Source: Rubrivivax albus
Lineage (GTDB): Bacteria > Pseudomonadota > Gammaproteobacteria > Burkholderiales > Burkholderiaceae_C
Direction of reading: 5' to 3'
DNA: 64,000 bases
Assembly (NCBI RefSeq): GCF_004016515.1
Contig: NZ_SACT01000006.1
Location: forward strand, 124,001 to 188,000
In this document: positions 17,019 to 26,168 of the stretch, in pieces
How positions within the stretch are numbered: the stretch's first letter is position 1
How the letters are laid out: each line of letters opens with the position of its first letter
Made by a program: the position numbers and the translations under genes
Notes under the pieces: generated by a model
What the model was told of the DNA's origin: nothing
What the model saw: only the letters and a program-made list of their open reading frames with translations
Databases searched by the model: none

Positions 17019-17201
17019 CTTGCCGTAGAGCCGCTGCCACTCCTCTGGCGGCAGTGCCACCTCGCTGACCTCCGGCCCGCGCGGCTCGATGCTGCGCCGG
17101 CGCTCGGCGCCCTTGGGATTGGCACCGTCGCGGCGGCGGCGGTCCTCGCCGGACCGACGTTCTGCGGTGGCGATGGCAGGACGAGGAGGCTGCTTGCTCA
17201 T
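17001..17201 (-). CDS. Small basic protein, function unknown
   Basis: The product has 66 residues, rich in Arg and Pro, with two Arg clusters (RRSGEDRRRRD and ERRRS) and a C-terminal PPEEWQRLYGKKPP segment. No membrane helix or signal is present. The RRxGxDRR cluster recalls the lead-in of PilZ-like or DNA-associated basic proteins, but I do not assign it. The start is ATG 17201 with AGGAGG about 9 bases upstream (17184-17189 region), which supports real translation. The transcript ends in the hairpin shared with ahpF. Confidence 0.5.
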   Translation of the reverse strand: MSKQPPRPAIATAERRSGEDRRRRDGANPKGAERRRSIEPRGPEVSEVALPPEEWQRLYGKKPPTR

Positions 17202-17318
17202 GCTGCAGTGCATTGTGGCGAAGCGGGCTGACGCCTGTCTTGGCAGGCCGGATCACCCGACATCGCCGCCGGGCATGCGGGCACCGGCTCGCCATCGGCG
17301 ACGCCGGTGCCGCTGTTC

Positions 17319-17897
17319 TCAGCGCAGGTCGCCCGCCAGGCTGGCCAGCGTCTCCGGCGCAATGACGACGTGCGCCGGATAGTTGGTGTGGTCGCAGCCC
17401 AGCTTCACCACCGCCCCGGCGCGGATGGCCTGCTTCATCGGCGCGGTGAACTCGAAGCGCACGAAGTGCACCGACGAGGTCTTCTCGTCGTTCTCGCGGT
17501 CCAGGTCCTCGTCGGCGATGGCGTAGACGCGGCCATGACCCTCGACCTCGACGAACATGCGGTCCTCGACGCCGATCAGCCGCGCCAGCTCGCGCTTGCG
17601 CTCGTGCGGGTCGGGGTACTCGATGAGCATCGTGGCCTTCCAGTTGCTGCCGTCGGGCACCAGCGGGGCGTAGGCCTCGATCTCCGACTGGATGCCCTCC
17701 TCGTCGAAGATCTTCTCGATGTGCAGCATCTCCTGGATCTGCCGGCGGATGGTCTGCTCGTCCTCGAACTGCAGCGTCATGTGCTCGCCCAGCGCCACGC
17801 TGCGCCGCTTGCGGTGCGCGATGGCCTCGGGCTTGCTGCTCTTGCGGATCTTCGAGTAGGCCTCCAGCGTCAGGAGGCTGTCGCGGGTGATGGTCAT
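17319..17897 (-). CDS. DUF3501 family protein
   Basis: The product has 192 residues. The sequence (TRDSLLTLEAYSKIR at the start; RRQIQEMLHIEKIFD; EDRMFVEVEG; CDHTNYPAHVVI at the end) matches DUF3501, a soluble family of unknown function. Members are characteristically encoded beside a heterodisulfide-reductase-like Fe-S protein and a rubrerythrin, exactly as here. It lies 23 bp downstream of the Fe-S protein gene on the same strand. A role in peroxide or Fe-S related redox chemistry is inferred from context. Confidence 0.85.
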   Translation of the reverse strand: MTITRDSLLTLEAYSKIRKSSKPEAIAHRKRRSVALGEHMTLQFEDEQTIRRQIQEMLHIEKIFDEEGIQSEIEAYAPLVPDGSNWKATMLIEYPDPHERKRELARLIGVEDRMFVEVEGHGRVYAIADEDLDRENDEKTSSVHFVRFEFTAPMKQAIRAGAVVKLGCDHTNYPAHVVIAPETLASLAGDLR

Positions 17898-17920
17898 GTC
17901 GATGGGTCCTGGGGTCGAAA

Positions 17921-19261
17921 TCACAGGCCGTAGGCCTGCCGCACGAGGGTCAACGGGTGGGCCAGTGCCTTGGCCGGCGTGCCGGCCTGGGCCATGCCCT
18001 GGGCGATGTGGTGGCCGGCCAGCGCGCAGTCGCTGCTGATGACGTCCGGCTCGTCCTTGGCCATGGCGCGGAAGACCGGCTTGCCGATCTTCATCGCCAC
18101 CGGGTGCGTGGGGGTCTTCACGCCGTAGGTGCCGGCGTGGCCGGAGCAGCGCTCCACGGTGTTGAGCTGCACCTGCACCGTCTGGCCGATGAGCTTGAAC
18201 ATGTCCTCGGTCTTGCGGCCGATGTTCTGCACCCGGCCGTGGCAGGGGATGTGGTAGCTGACCTTGCCCAGCGCGCTCTTGAAGTCGGTCTTGAGCAGGC
18301 CGTCCTTGTGGCGCGCCACCAGGTACTCGAAGGGGTCGAACATCGCCGCCTTCACCGCCTGCGTCTCGGCGCAGTCGGGGAACATGAGCGGCAGCTCCTG
18401 CTTGAACATCAGCGTGCAGCTGGGCACGGCGCTGAGGATGGCGTAGCCCTCCTTCGCGTACTTCGCCAGCACCGGCATGTTGGCCGCCTTGTGTTCGGCC
18501 ACCGCGTCCAGGTCGCCCAGCTCGAGCTTGGGCATGCCGCAGCAGCTCTCCTTGTCGACGATGACGTAGGGGATGTCGTTGTGCGCCAGGATCTTCAGCA
18601 GATCATGGCCGATGCCGGGCTCGTTGTAGTTGACGTAGCAGGTGGAGAAGATGGCCACCTTGCCCGGCGTGCGCTCGCCGTTGGTGACCACGTTGGACGG
18701 CGACTTCTGCGCGCCCCAGCGGAAACGCTGCGTGGCCAGTTCGGGCATCCAGGCGTCCGGGTGCACGCCCAGGTGCTTGTCCATCTGCTTGCGGGCGAAC
18801 GTGGTCTTGTTGATGGCGTTGACCACCTGCACGACGATGGGGATGCCGGCGAAGCTGCCGTGCGTGTCCGTGCTGGCCAGGAACTTCTCGCCGGCCTTCA
18901 CTTCGCCGCGTTTGAACTTCTGCGCCTTGGCGCGCAGCATCAGGTGCGGGAAGTCCAGGTTCCACGCATGCGGCGGCGTGTACGGGCACTTGGTCATGTA
19001 GCACAGGTCGCACAGGTAGCACTGGTCGACGACCTTCCAGTAGTCCTGCTTCTTGACGCCGTGCACCTCGCCGTCGTCGGTCTCGTCGACCAGGTCGAAC
19101 AGGTTGGGGAAGCTCTGGCACAGGCTCACGCAACGGCGGCAGCCGTGGCAGATGTCGAAGACGCGCTCCATCTCCGTCATCAGGGAGGCTTCGTGCCAGA
19201 AGTCGGCGCTCTTCCAGTCCAGCGGGTGCCGGGTCGGGGCTTCGAGGTTGCCTTCACGCAT
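17921..19261 (-). CDS. Heterodisulfide-reductase-related Fe-S binding protein (GlpC/CCG-domain type)
   Basis: The product has 446 residues. Two [4Fe-4S] motifs are visible near the N-terminus: Cys38-x2-Cys41-x2-Cys44-x3-Cys48 and Cys81-x2-Cys84-x2-Cys87-x4-Cys92. The C-terminal part has CCG-domain elements (KESCCGMP, PCHG, ERCSGHAG), as in GlpC, HdrB and succinate dehydrogenase subunit C-type proteins. It probably passes electrons between a donor and the rubrerythrin encoded upstream. ATG 19261 is chosen since the frame beyond it has no ribosome site. The gene sits between rubrerythrin and DUF3501, 84 bp after the former. Confidence 0.85.
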   Translation of the reverse strand: MREGNLEAPTRHPLDWKSADFWHEASLMTEMERVFDICHGCRRCVSLCQSFPNLFDLVDETDDGEVHGVKKQDYWKVVDQCYLCDLCYMTKCPYTPPHAWNLDFPHLMLRAKAQKFKRGEVKAGEKFLASTDTHGSFAGIPIVVQVVNAINKTTFARKQMDKHLGVHPDAWMPELATQRFRWGAQKSPSNVVTNGERTPGKVAIFSTCYVNYNEPGIGHDLLKILAHNDIPYVIVDKESCCGMPKLELGDLDAVAEHKAANMPVLAKYAKEGYAILSAVPSCTLMFKQELPLMFPDCAETQAVKAAMFDPFEYLVARHKDGLLKTDFKSALGKVSYHIPCHGRVQNIGRKTEDMFKLIGQTVQVQLNTVERCSGHAGTYGVKTPTHPVAMKIGKPVFRAMAKDEPDVISSDCALAGHHIAQGMAQAGTPAKALAHPLTLVRQAYGL

Positions 19262-19345
19262 GCTTGTTCGCCTTGTGGTGTGCTTGCCGGTGAGCGGAAA
19301 CGAACAAGGGGCACGAAGCCCCTTGCACGTCATCGCGGACGATGG

Positions 19346-19768
19346 TCAGTCGACCAGCGCGTCCAGTGCTTTCTGGTAGCGGTTGGCGTGCGAACGCTCG
19401 GCCTTGGCCAGCGTCTCGAACCAGTCGGCGATCTCGTCGAAACCTTCGTCGCGCGCCGTCTTGGCCATGCCCGGGTACATGTCGGTGTACTCGTGCGTTT
19501 CGCCGGCCACGGCGGCCATCAGGTTCTGGCGGCTGTTGCCGATGGGCAGGCCGGTGGCCGGGTCGCCGGAACCGTTCTCCAGGAACTCCAGGTGGCCGTG
19601 GGCGTGGCCGGTCTCGCCTTCAGCGGTCGAACGGAACAGCGCCGCGACGTCGTTCTGGCCTTCCACGTCGGCCTTGTTCGCGAAGTAAAGGTAACGGCGG
19701 TTGGCCTGGGACTCGCCCGCGAAGGCGTCCTTCAGGTTCTGCTCGGTCTTCGAACCCTTGAGTTGCAT
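19346..19768 (-). CDS. Rubrerythrin family di-iron protein (no rubredoxin domain)
   Basis: The product has 140 residues forming a four-helix ferritin-like bundle. Di-iron ligands are apparent: Glu19, Glu52-x2-His55, Glu90 and Glu124-x2-His127. The C-terminal rubredoxin FeS4 domain of classical rubrerythrin is absent, so an external electron donor is needed. The neighbouring Fe-S protein is the obvious candidate. The role is likely peroxide reduction. AAGGAG lies 6 bases before ATG 19768. A 37-bp OxyR-like element about 110 bp upstream suggests peroxide control. Confidence 0.9.
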   Translation of the reverse strand: MQLKGSKTEQNLKDAFAGESQANRRYLYFANKADVEGQNDVAALFRSTAEGETGHAHGHLEFLENGSGDPATGLPIGNSRQNLMAAVAGETHEYTDMYPGMAKTARDEGFDEIADWFETLAKAERSHANRYQKALDALVD

Positions 19769-19875
19769 GTGATGCTCCTTGAGTCATTCGTTCAACCGGT
19801 GCGGTGCTGCACCGATCACCACGGACCTTACCAACCCGGCGGCCCAAGCTCCAATGCAATGCATCAATGCGGGCG

Positions 19876-19912
19876 ATAGATCAGACCAATCTCCTCGATC
19901 AGATCAATTGAT
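19876..19912 (-). promoter_or_regulatory. OxyR-type tandem site upstream of the rubrerythrin gene
   Basis: Read on the plus strand: ATAG (19876-19879), 7 bases, CAAT (19887-19890), 7 bases, ATCA (19898-19901), 7 bases, TGAT (19909-19912). The first half also has the expected inner T (19881) and A (19885), so it matches the E. coli OxyR half-site at all but one defined base. The element is 37 bp, like that before ahpC. It lies 108 bp upstream of the rubrerythrin start. Confidence 0.55.
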
Positions 19913-19972
19913 GAAAAGGATTCTCAATCCGTGCTGGGGTTAACCCTGGAAATCGACCCGCCATTGCCTGGC

Positions 19973-20851
19973 TCAGCGCAGATCGAGCAGCCGCAGCGCC
20001 AGGTCGTGCAGGCGCCCGGCCGGGTCCACCAGGTTGTGCAGGACGCTGAAGTGGTTGGTGCGCGGCAGCGTCTCGCACACCGGCACGCTGGTCGGGCCCC
20101 AGACATCGCGGATGAGGCCGTTCTGGCGCAGGAACTCGTCGCTCTCGTCGCCGCCGACGACGGCGTATAGCCGGCCCTTGGGCCGTGGGAAGAAGGCGGG
20201 GCTGAGCCGGGCCACCGAGGCGCGGGTGAGCTGCAGGTCGGGCTGCAGGATCGAGGTGTGGCGCAGCGGCTCGAGGTCGAACAGGCCGGAGATGGCCATC
20301 GCCCGTGTGCACAGGCTGGCTGGCAGGTCGGGCGCCAGCTGGGGCCAGCGGCAACTGAGCATCATGGCCGCCGCGTGCCCGCCGGCCGAGTGGCCGACCA
20401 CCGCGATGCGCCGCGGGTCGCCGCCGTGTTCGCCGATGTGCCGCCAGACCCAGGCCAGCGCGCGCGCCATCTGCAGCGTGATGTGCTCCACCGACACGGC
20501 CGGTGCCAGGGCGTAGTCCGGCACCACCACCAGTGCGCCAGCGGCGTTGAAGGCGGGCGCCACGAAGCTGTGGTCCGCCTTCGACAGCGACCGCCAGTAG
20601 CCGCCGTGGATGAACACCAGCACCGGTGCCGGGCCGTCCACCGGCACGGAAGGTGGAAACAGGTCCAACGTCTCGCCCTCGCCATCCCCGTAGCACAGGT
20701 CCAGCGTCGTGCCCTGCGCCTGGCGGGCCAACGCGGAGGCCGCCCGCCAGCGCTCGAAATAGCTGGCGAAGTCGGGCACACGGGCCCGGTTGTCATACTG
20801 GGCGTCGAGCCAGGCGCTGTCCGGCGCGGCTGACGGGGATACTGAGGGCAT
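19973..20851 (-). CDS. Alpha/beta hydrolase, kynurenine-formamidase-like
   Basis: The product has 292 residues. The oxyanion motif is HGGYW (about residues 82-86), a variant typical of arylformamidase/KynB-like esterases instead of the HGGGW of HSL enzymes. The nucleophile is in GHSAGG (about 151) and the His in RTNHFS near the C-terminus. No kyn genes are adjacent, so the substrate is uncertain. The start at ATG 20851 lies just before the tRNA-Ala promoter on the opposite strand. Confidence 0.8.
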   Translation of the reverse strand: MPSVSPSAAPDSAWLDAQYDNRARVPDFASYFERWRAASALARQAQGTTLDLCYGDGEGETLDLFPPSVPVDGPAPVLVFIHGGYWRSLSKADHSFVAPAFNAAGALVVVPDYALAPAVSVEHITLQMARALAWVWRHIGEHGGDPRRIAVVGHSAGGHAAAMMLSCRWPQLAPDLPASLCTRAMAISGLFDLEPLRHTSILQPDLQLTRASVARLSPAFFPRPKGRLYAVVGGDESDEFLRQNGLIRDVWGPTSVPVCETLPRTNHFSVLHNLVDPAGRLHDLALRLLDLR

Positions 20852-20862
20852 CGGCGCTCCAT

Positions 20863-20890
20863 TTGTCGTGTGGCGCCTTCATGCTACACT
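20863..20890 (+). promoter_or_regulatory. Predicted promoter of tRNA-Ala
   Basis: TTGTCG (20863-20868) and TACACT (20885-20890) are 16 bases apart. The mature tRNA 5' end is 12 bases beyond the -10 box. This is a good sigma70 fit for a stable RNA gene. Confidence 0.6.
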
Positions 20891-20902
20891 CACGGGCTCT
20901 GT

Positions 20903-20978
<76 letters not shown>

Positions 20979-20987
20979 CAGGTTTTC

Positions 20988-21020
20988 AAGGGGTCGCGCC
21001 GAAGGGTTGCGACCCCTTTT
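20988..21020 (+). terminator. Intrinsic terminator of tRNA-Ala
   Basis: AAGGGGTCGC (20988-20997) pairs perfectly with GCGACCCCTT (21009-21018) and runs into TTTT then CGTTT. It begins 10 bases after the tRNA end. Confidence 0.85.
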
Positions 21021-21110
21021 CGTTTCTGGGCCCGGCCGATGCCGCCAGGGCCTCCGGAGATCCATCTGTAGCGGGCATGCTGATGGCAGGCGAATACCTG
21101 CCTGCAACCG

Positions 21111-21154
21111 CCAGAAACACGAAGGGCTTGCGCCAGAAGCACAAAGGGCTTGCG
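21111..21154. repeat. 22-bp imperfect tandem duplication
   Basis: Positions 21111-21132 and 21133-21154 are identical except at two positions (A/G and G/A). The second copy supplies the left arm of the tRNA-Val terminator. Confidence 0.7.
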
Positions 21155-21171
21155 ATCACTCGCAAGCCCTT
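21144..21171 (-). terminator. Terminator of tRNA-Val
   Basis: A perfect 12-base stem, AAGGGCTTGCGA (21144-21155) against TCGCAAGCCCTT (21160-21171), closes a 4-base loop. It lies 18 bases beyond the tRNA-Val 3' end on the minus strand, followed there by TTTGTGCTT. The left arm is part of a 22-base tandem repeat (21111-21154). Confidence 0.7.
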
Positions 21172-21188
21172 GATTTGATGTGCATTTC

Positions 21189-21263
21189 TGGTGGGCGGTG
21201 CAGGGTTCGAACCTGCGACCCCTGCCGTGTGAAGGCAGTGCTCTACCACTGAGCTAACCGCCC
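21189..21263 (-). tRNA. tRNA-Val (anticodon CAC)
   Basis: This is a 75-nt cloverleaf on the minus strand. Acceptor GGGCGGT pairs with ACCGCCC. The anticodon stem CTGCC/GGCAG encloses loop TTCACAC (anticodon CAC, reading GTG). The T-loop is TTCGAAC and CCA is encoded at 21191-21189. It is 46 bp downstream of dnaQ and may be transcribed with it. Confidence 0.95.
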
Positions 21264-21309
21264 GGAATCTGGCGCCTTTCGGCGAACCGGAGCTCCGGTA
21301 AGCCCAAGA

Positions 21310-22038
21310 TTATGCCACGGTTTCCGCGTCCTGCCTTGGCTCGATGCGACGCCACAGCGTCTTGTCGCCGGTGGCCTTGTCCAGATCGGCCAGCACGGCC
21401 TCGTGCGCCTGGCACTCGGCATCGCTGGCTCGCAGCACCGGCAGGTCGAACTGGGTCAGGTCGATAGCTGCCACCGCCAGTGTGCCCGGCGCGTCGTCGC
21501 CGGCGTCGATGACCAGCGAGTCCTGCCCGCGCGTCATGCGGATGTAGACCTCGGCCAGCAGCCCGGCGTCCAGCAGCGCACCGTGCAGCGTGCGTGAACT
21601 GTTGTCGACCTCCAGCCGCTTGCACAGCGCGTCCAGGCTGGCGCGCTGGCCGGGGTAGAGCTCGCGCGCCATCTGCAGGGAGTCCACCACGCCGGCGCAG
21701 CGGCTGGCCAGCGGCGGATGGTCCAGGCGGGCCAGTTCCGCGTCCAGGAACCCCAGGTCGAAGCTGGCGTTGTGGATCACGAGTTCGGCGTCGGCCACGT
21801 AGTCCAGCAGTTCCTGCACGATGTCGGCGAACTTCGGCTTGTCGGCCAGGAACTCGTCGGTCAGGCCGTGCACACGCAACGCGTCCGGGTGGCTGCTGCG
21901 CTCGGGGTTCAGGTACCAGTGGCGGTTGTCACCGGTCAGGCGCCGGTCCACCATCTCGATGAGGCCGATCTCGACCAGGCGGTCGCCGTTGTCGGCGGAA
22001 AGGCCCGTGGTTTCCGTGTCGAGGAAGATCTGTCGCAT
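21310..22038 (-). CDS. dnaQ: DNA polymerase III epsilon subunit, 3'-5' proofreading exonuclease
   Basis: The product has 242 residues. The DEDD exonuclease motifs are present: DTETTG (7-12, ExoI), HNASFDLGFLD (about 89-99, ExoII) and the LHGALLDA segment with its His-x4-Asp (about 153-158, ExoIII). It removes misincorporated bases as part of the pol III core with DnaE and HolE. The length is normal. It lies 4 bp downstream of lgt on the same strand and upstream of tRNA-Val. Confidence 0.96.
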   Translation of the reverse strand: MRQIFLDTETTGLSADNGDRLVEIGLIEMVDRRLTGDNRHWYLNPERSSHPDALRVHGLTDEFLADKPKFADIVQELLDYVADAELVIHNASFDLGFLDAELARLDHPPLASRCAGVVDSLQMARELYPGQRASLDALCKRLEVDNSSRTLHGALLDAGLLAEVYIRMTRGQDSLVIDAGDDAPGTLAVAAIDLTQFDLPVLRASDAECQAHEAVLADLDKATGDKTLWRRIEPRQDAETVA

Positions 22039-22042
22039 GGGC

Positions 22043-22855
22043 CTATTGTGTCGCCGGCAGGCTGCCGCGCCGCCCGCTCCACCACCACAGCGCGGCGCCG
22101 GCCGCGATCATCGGCAGGCACAGCCACTGGCCCATGCTCATGCCCAGCGCCAGCAGGCCCAGGAAGCTGTCGGGCTCGCGGAACCATTCCGCGATGAAGC
22201 GGAACACGCCGTAGCCCATCAGGAAGGCACCGGACACCTGCCCCGTGGCGCGCGGCTTCGCGCCGTACCACCACAGCAGCGCAAACAGCAGCAGGCCCTC
22301 GAGCGCAAACTGGTAGAGCTGCGACGGGTGCCGCGCGATGCCGTCGTTCGCCTGCGGGAAGACCATGGCCCAGGGCAGCGACGGGTCGGCGGCGCGGCCC
22401 CAGAGCTCGCCGTTGATGAAGTTGCCGATGCGCCCGCTGGCCAGGCCGGTTGGCACGCAGGGCGCCACCAGGTCGGCCACCTGCAGGAAGGGCCGGTCGA
22501 GCTTGCGCGCGAACAGGGCCAGCGCCACGATGACGCCCAGCAACCCGCCATGGAAGGACATGCCGCCCTTCCAGACCATCAGGATCTCCAGCGGGTGGCT
22601 CAGGTAGTGGCCCGGCTTGTAGAACAGCGCGTAACCCAGGCGCCCGCCGACGATGACACCGACCACACCCCAGAACAGCAGGTCCTCCACGTCGCGCCGC
22701 GTCCAGCCGGCCTGCGCGAACCAGGGTTTCTGGGCACGCTTGACGGCCAGGAACAGGAACAGGCCGAAGGCCACCAGGTAGGTCAGGCCGTACCAGTGGA
22801 TCTGGACCGGGCCGAGCGCGATGGCCACGGGGTCGAACTGCGGATGCACGAGCAT
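22043..22855 (-). CDS. lgt: Prolipoprotein diacylglyceryl transferase
   Basis: The product has 270 residues with seven membrane helices. The family signatures HGGLLG (about 102-107) and [14 protein letters not shown] (about 141-154) are present, including the catalytic Arg/His region. The enzyme transfers diacylglycerol from phosphatidylglycerol to the lipobox Cys, the first step of lipoprotein maturation in the inner membrane. The ATG overlaps the LysR stop by one base (TGATG), suggesting coupling. Confidence 0.97.
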   Translation of the reverse strand: MLVHPQFDPVAIALGPVQIHWYGLTYLVAFGLFLFLAVKRAQKPWFAQAGWTRRDVEDLLFWGVVGVIVGGRLGYALFYKPGHYLSHPLEILMVWKGGMSFHGGLLGVIVALALFARKLDRPFLQVADLVAPCVPTGLASGRIGNFINGELWGRAADPSLPWAMVFPQANDGIARHPSQLYQFALEGLLLFALLWWYGAKPRATGQVSGAFLMGYGVFRFIAEWFREPDSFLGLLALGMSMGQWLCLPMIAAGAALWWWSGRRGSLPATQ

Positions 22856-23850
22856 CAGGCGAGCTTTCTGGGGCGCGACGCGGGTCGCGGCTTGGACAGG
22901 GGTTGCGGGGTGACGGCTGCGGATTGTCGCCGCTGGGGCGTGGCGGCCGGCGCCATGCTCATGGTGTCCGACACCGCCGCCACGTGGTCGACGAATCTGC
23001 GCACCGCCGGCTGCGCCGGCTCGCGCCACACGAGGCTGGTCTCGCACGACAGCACCGCACCCGCGGGTGCCCGGTACACCACCCCTGGCCGTTGCAGTTG
23101 CGTCAGCGACGCCGGCACCCAGGCGATGCCCATACCGGCCGAGACCAGGTTGACGATGGTCTGCATCTGGATCGCCTCCTGGCCGATCACGGGCGTGGCG
23201 CCACGCGCCCGGTAGTGCCCGAGGATGGCGTCGTACAGCGACGGCGCGATGCGCCGCGGAAAGATCACCAGCGGCTCGGCCGACAGCGCCGCCCACGACG
23301 GCCGCGCCTGGCGCGCCAGCGCATGCGTCTCGGGCAGTGCCAGCATCAGCGGCTCGCGCAGCACGCGGCGCGCGGCCAGGCCCGGCGGGGCGGCGCCTTC
23401 GGCGTGCAGCACGAAGCCGGCGTCGATCTGGTCGGCGGCGAAGGCATCGAGCTGCACGTCCAGCGTCGCCTCCCTCAGTGCCAGTTGCACGCCGGGCCGG
23501 GCCTCGCGGAAGCTGCGAAGCCAGCCGGGCAGCGGGCCGTAGGCGATGCTGGAGACGAAGGCCAGCCGCAGCCGGCCCGCCTGCCCTGCCGCAGCGGCCT
23601 GCGCCTGGGCAGGCAGCGCGTCAGCGGCGGCGATGAGCCGGCGCAACTCGGGCAGGAGCGCCGCCCCGGCGGGGCTGAGCGACACGCGACGCTGGCTGCG
23701 CTCGAGCAGTGGAGCGCCCATCCGCAGCTCGAGCTGCTGGATGGCCTGCGTCAACGCCGGCTGACTGATGTGCAGGCGCTCGGCGGCGCGGCCGAAGTGA
23801 AGTTCCTCGGCCACGGCGATGAACTGGCGCAGGGGGCGGAGTTCGATCAT
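22855..23850 (-). CDS. LysR-family transcriptional regulator
   Basis: The product has 331 residues. The winged helix at 1-60 ([29 protein letters not shown]) is canonical, followed by a periplasmic-binding-like effector domain (about 90-290) and a Pro/Arg-rich tail of some 35 residues. It is divergent from ilvD with a 110-bp shared region, so ilvD is a likely target. The stop overlaps lgt. The effector cannot be read from sequence. Confidence 0.9.
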   Translation of the reverse strand: MIELRPLRQFIAVAEELHFGRAAERLHISQPALTQAIQQLELRMGAPLLERSQRRVSLSPAGAALLPELRRLIAAADALPAQAQAAAAGQAGRLRLAFVSSIAYGPLPGWLRSFREARPGVQLALREATLDVQLDAFAADQIDAGFVLHAEGAAPPGLAARRVLREPLMLALPETHALARQARPSWAALSAEPLVIFPRRIAPSLYDAILGHYRARGATPVIGQEAIQMQTIVNLVSAGMGIAWVPASLTQLQRPGVVYRAPAGAVLSCETSLVWREPAQPAVRRFVDHVAAVSDTMSMAPAATPQRRQSAAVTPQPLSKPRPASRPRKLA

Positions 23851-23860
23851 CCGTGCAGCT

Positions 23861-23897
23861 TATCAATGGGCTTATGTCAATCGATTGGACCACAGGC
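23861..23897. promoter_or_regulatory. A+T-rich divergent control region of LysR gene and ilvD
   Basis: This short A+T-rich island holds the perfect palindrome CAATCGATTG (23878-23887) and near-repeats CTTATCAAT and CTTATGTCAAT (23869 onward). LysR regulators commonly bind interrupted dyads with T-N11-A cores in such positions. The exact operator is not resolved. Confidence 0.4.
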
Positions 23898-23960
23898 CCG
23901 GCCGCGGACCATACTGCCGGCCCGACGCCCGCAACGCGAACGCTAGACAGGAGACCCGCC

Positions 23961-25655
23961 ATGGCCGGATTCAACCGCCGCTCGAAGAACATCACCGAAG
24001 GCGTCGCCCGCGCGCCCAACCGGTCCATGTACTACGGCATGGGCTACACCGAGAACGACTTCGGCAAGCCGATGATCGGCGTGGCCAACGGCCACAGCAC
24101 CATCACGCCCTGCAACTCCGGCCTGCAGAAGCTGGCCGATGCGGCCGTGGATGGCCTCAAGGCCGCCGGTGCCAACCCGCAGGTCTTCGGCGTGCCGACC
24201 ATCAGCGACGGCATGTCCATGGGCACCGAGGGCATGAAGTACAGCCTGGTGAGCCGCGAGGTCATCGCCGACTGCGTGGAGACCTGCGTCGGCGGCCAGT
24301 GGATGGACGGCGTGCTCGTCATCGGCGGCTGCGACAAGAACATGCCCGGCGGCATGATGGGCATGCTGCGCGCCAACGTGCCGGCCATCTACGTCTACGG
24401 CGGCACCATCCTGCCGGGCCACTACAAGGGCCAGGACCTCAACATCGTCAGCGTCTTCGAGGCCGTGGGCCAGTTCAGCGCCGGCAAGATGAGCGAGGAG
24501 GACTTCTGCCAGATCGAGCGCCGCGCCATCCCCGGCAGCGGCAGCTGCGGCGGCATGTACACCGCCAACACCATGAGTTCGGCCTTCGAGGCCCTGGGCA
24601 TGAGCCTGCCCTTCAGCTCGACGATGGCCAACGTGGAGGACCCCATCGTCGGCTACACGCAGGAAGCGGCACGCGTGCTGGTGGAGGCGGTGAAGGCCGA
24701 CCTGAAGCCGCGCGACATCGTCACCAAGCAGGCCATCGAGAACGCGGTGGCCGTGATCATGGCCACCGGCGGCAGCACGAACGCGGTGCTGCACTTCCTG
24801 GCCATCGCCCACGCGGCCGAGGTGGACTGGACCATCGACGACTTCGAGCGCGTGCGCCGAAAGGTGCCGGTGATCTGCGACCTCAAGCCCAGCGGCAGGT
24901 ACCTGGCCATCGACCTGCACCGCGCCGGCGGCATCCCGGCGGTGATGAAGGTGCTGCTGGACGCCGGTTTGATGCACGGCGACTGCATGACGATCACCGG
25001 CAAGACCGTGGCGGAGAACCTCAAGGACGTGCCCGCGCTGCGTGCCGACCAGGACGTGATCCGCCCGGTCACCAACCCGATGTACGCCCAGGGCCACCTG
25101 GCGATCCTGAAGGGCAACCTGGCCACCGAGGGCTGCGTGGCCAAGATCACCGGGCTGAAGAACCCGGTCATCACCGGCCCGGCACGCGTGTTCGACGACG
25201 AGCAGAGCGCGCTCGCCGCCATCATGGCCGGCAAGATCAGCGCCGGCGACGTGATGGTGCTGCGCTATCTGGGCCCCAAGGGCGGCCCGGGCATGCCGGA
25301 GATGCTGGCGCCCACCGGCGCGCTGATCGGCCAGGGCCTGGGCGAGAGCGTGGGCCTGATCACCGACGGCCGCTTCAGCGGCGGCACCTGGGGCATGGTC
25401 GTGGGCCACGTGGCGCCCGAGGCCTACGAAGGCGGCCTGATCGCGCTGGTGCAGGAAGGTGATTCGATCACCATCGACGCGCACCAGCTGATGCTGCAGC
25501 TGAACGTGGCCGACGAGGAGATCGCCCGCCGGCGGTCCGCCTGGCAGCGCCCGACCCCGCGCTACACGCGTGGCGTGCTGGGCAAGTTCGCGCGCAATGC
25601 CGCCAGCGCCAGCGTGGGCGCGGTGCTCGACCGCTACGAACCGACGGACTTCTGA
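23961..25655 (+). CDS. ilvD: Dihydroxy-acid dehydratase
   Basis: The product has 564 residues. It contains the IlvD/Edd Fe-S signatures [10 protein letters not shown] (about 118-127) and [12 protein letters not shown] (about 193-204) plus the C-terminal GRFSGGTWG. The enzyme dehydrates 2,3-dihydroxy-isovalerate and 2,3-dihydroxy-3-methylvalerate in valine and isoleucine synthesis, using an oxygen-sensitive Fe-S cluster. CAGGAG lies 8 bases before ATG 23961. The adjacent LysR gene is the probable regulator. Confidence 0.96.
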   Translation: MAGFNRRSKNITEGVARAPNRSMYYGMGYTENDFGKPMIGVANGHSTITPCNSGLQKLADAAVDGLKAAGANPQVFGVPTISDGMSMGTEGMKYSLVSREVIADCVETCVGGQWMDGVLVIGGCDKNMPGGMMGMLRANVPAIYVYGGTILPGHYKGQDLNIVSVFEAVGQFSAGKMSEEDFCQIERRAIPGSGSCGGMYTANTMSSAFEALGMSLPFSSTMANVEDPIVGYTQEAARVLVEAVKADLKPRDIVTKQAIENAVAVIMATGGSTNAVLHFLAIAHAAEVDWTIDDFERVRRKVPVICDLKPSGRYLAIDLHRAGGIPAVMKVLLDAGLMHGDCMTITGKTVAENLKDVPALRADQDVIRPVTNPMYAQGHLAILKGNLATEGCVAKITGLKNPVITGPARVFDDEQSALAAIMAGKISAGDVMVLRYLGPKGGPGMPEMLAPTGALIGQGLGESVGLITDGRFSGGTWGMVVGHVAPEAYEGGLIALVQEGDSITIDAHQLMLQLNVADEEIARRRSAWQRPTPRYTRGVLGKFARNAASASVGAVLDRYEPTDF

Positions 25656-25666
25656 CTGCCACCGGG

Positions 25667-25687
25667 GGCGGGCAATGCCGGCCCGCC
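25667..25687. terminator. Convergent terminator hairpin after ilvD
   Basis: GGCGGGC (25667-25673) pairs with GCCCGCC (25681-25687) around 7 bases. It begins 12 bp after the ilvD stop and 14 bp before the stop of the convergent gene. There is no U-run. Confidence 0.45.
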
Positions 25688-25700
25688 GGCGTGGCACGCT

Positions 25701-26084
25701 TCAGAGCTCAGGGTCGCGGCGGGTGGCCACGGGTTCGTCCTCGAAACGGGACGGTGGCGCCGGTGCGGGTGACGGCGCCGCTGCTGGGCGTGGCGTTGCC
25801 GGCCGCGTAGACGCAGCCGAGGCCGCCGGCGCCCGACGCGTACGTTTGTCGCGCTGGATGCCGAGGCCGAGCGCTTCCATGTCACGTTGACGGCGCTCGG
25901 CCTTGCGCTTGTCCATCTTGGCGATGGCACGGCGCTGGGTGAGGCCCGTGCTGTCGGCGTAGGCCCACCACGCCACGGCCAGACCGAATGGCGCAAGCAC
26001 CACCCACCACGACCACTGGGCCACCGGGCCGATCTCGGCAAACTTCAGGGCCAGCAGGGCGAGCCCGAGCAGCAGGAATGCCAT
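25701..26084 (-). CDS. Small Trp-rich membrane protein (TIGR04438-like)
   Basis: The product has 127 residues. A hydrophobic start ([18 protein letters not shown]), the [17 protein letters not shown] segment and a basic [16 protein letters not shown] stretch match the small Trp-rich protein family of Burkholderiales. Two membrane helices span about 2-18 and 24-44. The Pro/Ala-rich tail (about 85-127) is a variable extension. GGAGGA lies 5 bases before ATG 26084. Function is unknown. Confidence 0.8.
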   Translation of the reverse strand: MAFLLLGLALLALKFAEIGPVAQWSWWVVLAPFGLAVAWWAYADSTGLTQRRAIAKMDKRKAERRQRDMEALGLGIQRDKRTRRAPAASAASTRPATPRPAAAPSPAPAPPSRFEDEPVATRRDPEL

Positions 26085-26168
26085 GCGTGTCCTCCTGCTG
26101 CACACTCTACGCGATGCGGGCCGGCGCGGGGCGGGCTCGATCGACGGAAACGAAGGGGAAGCACACCG

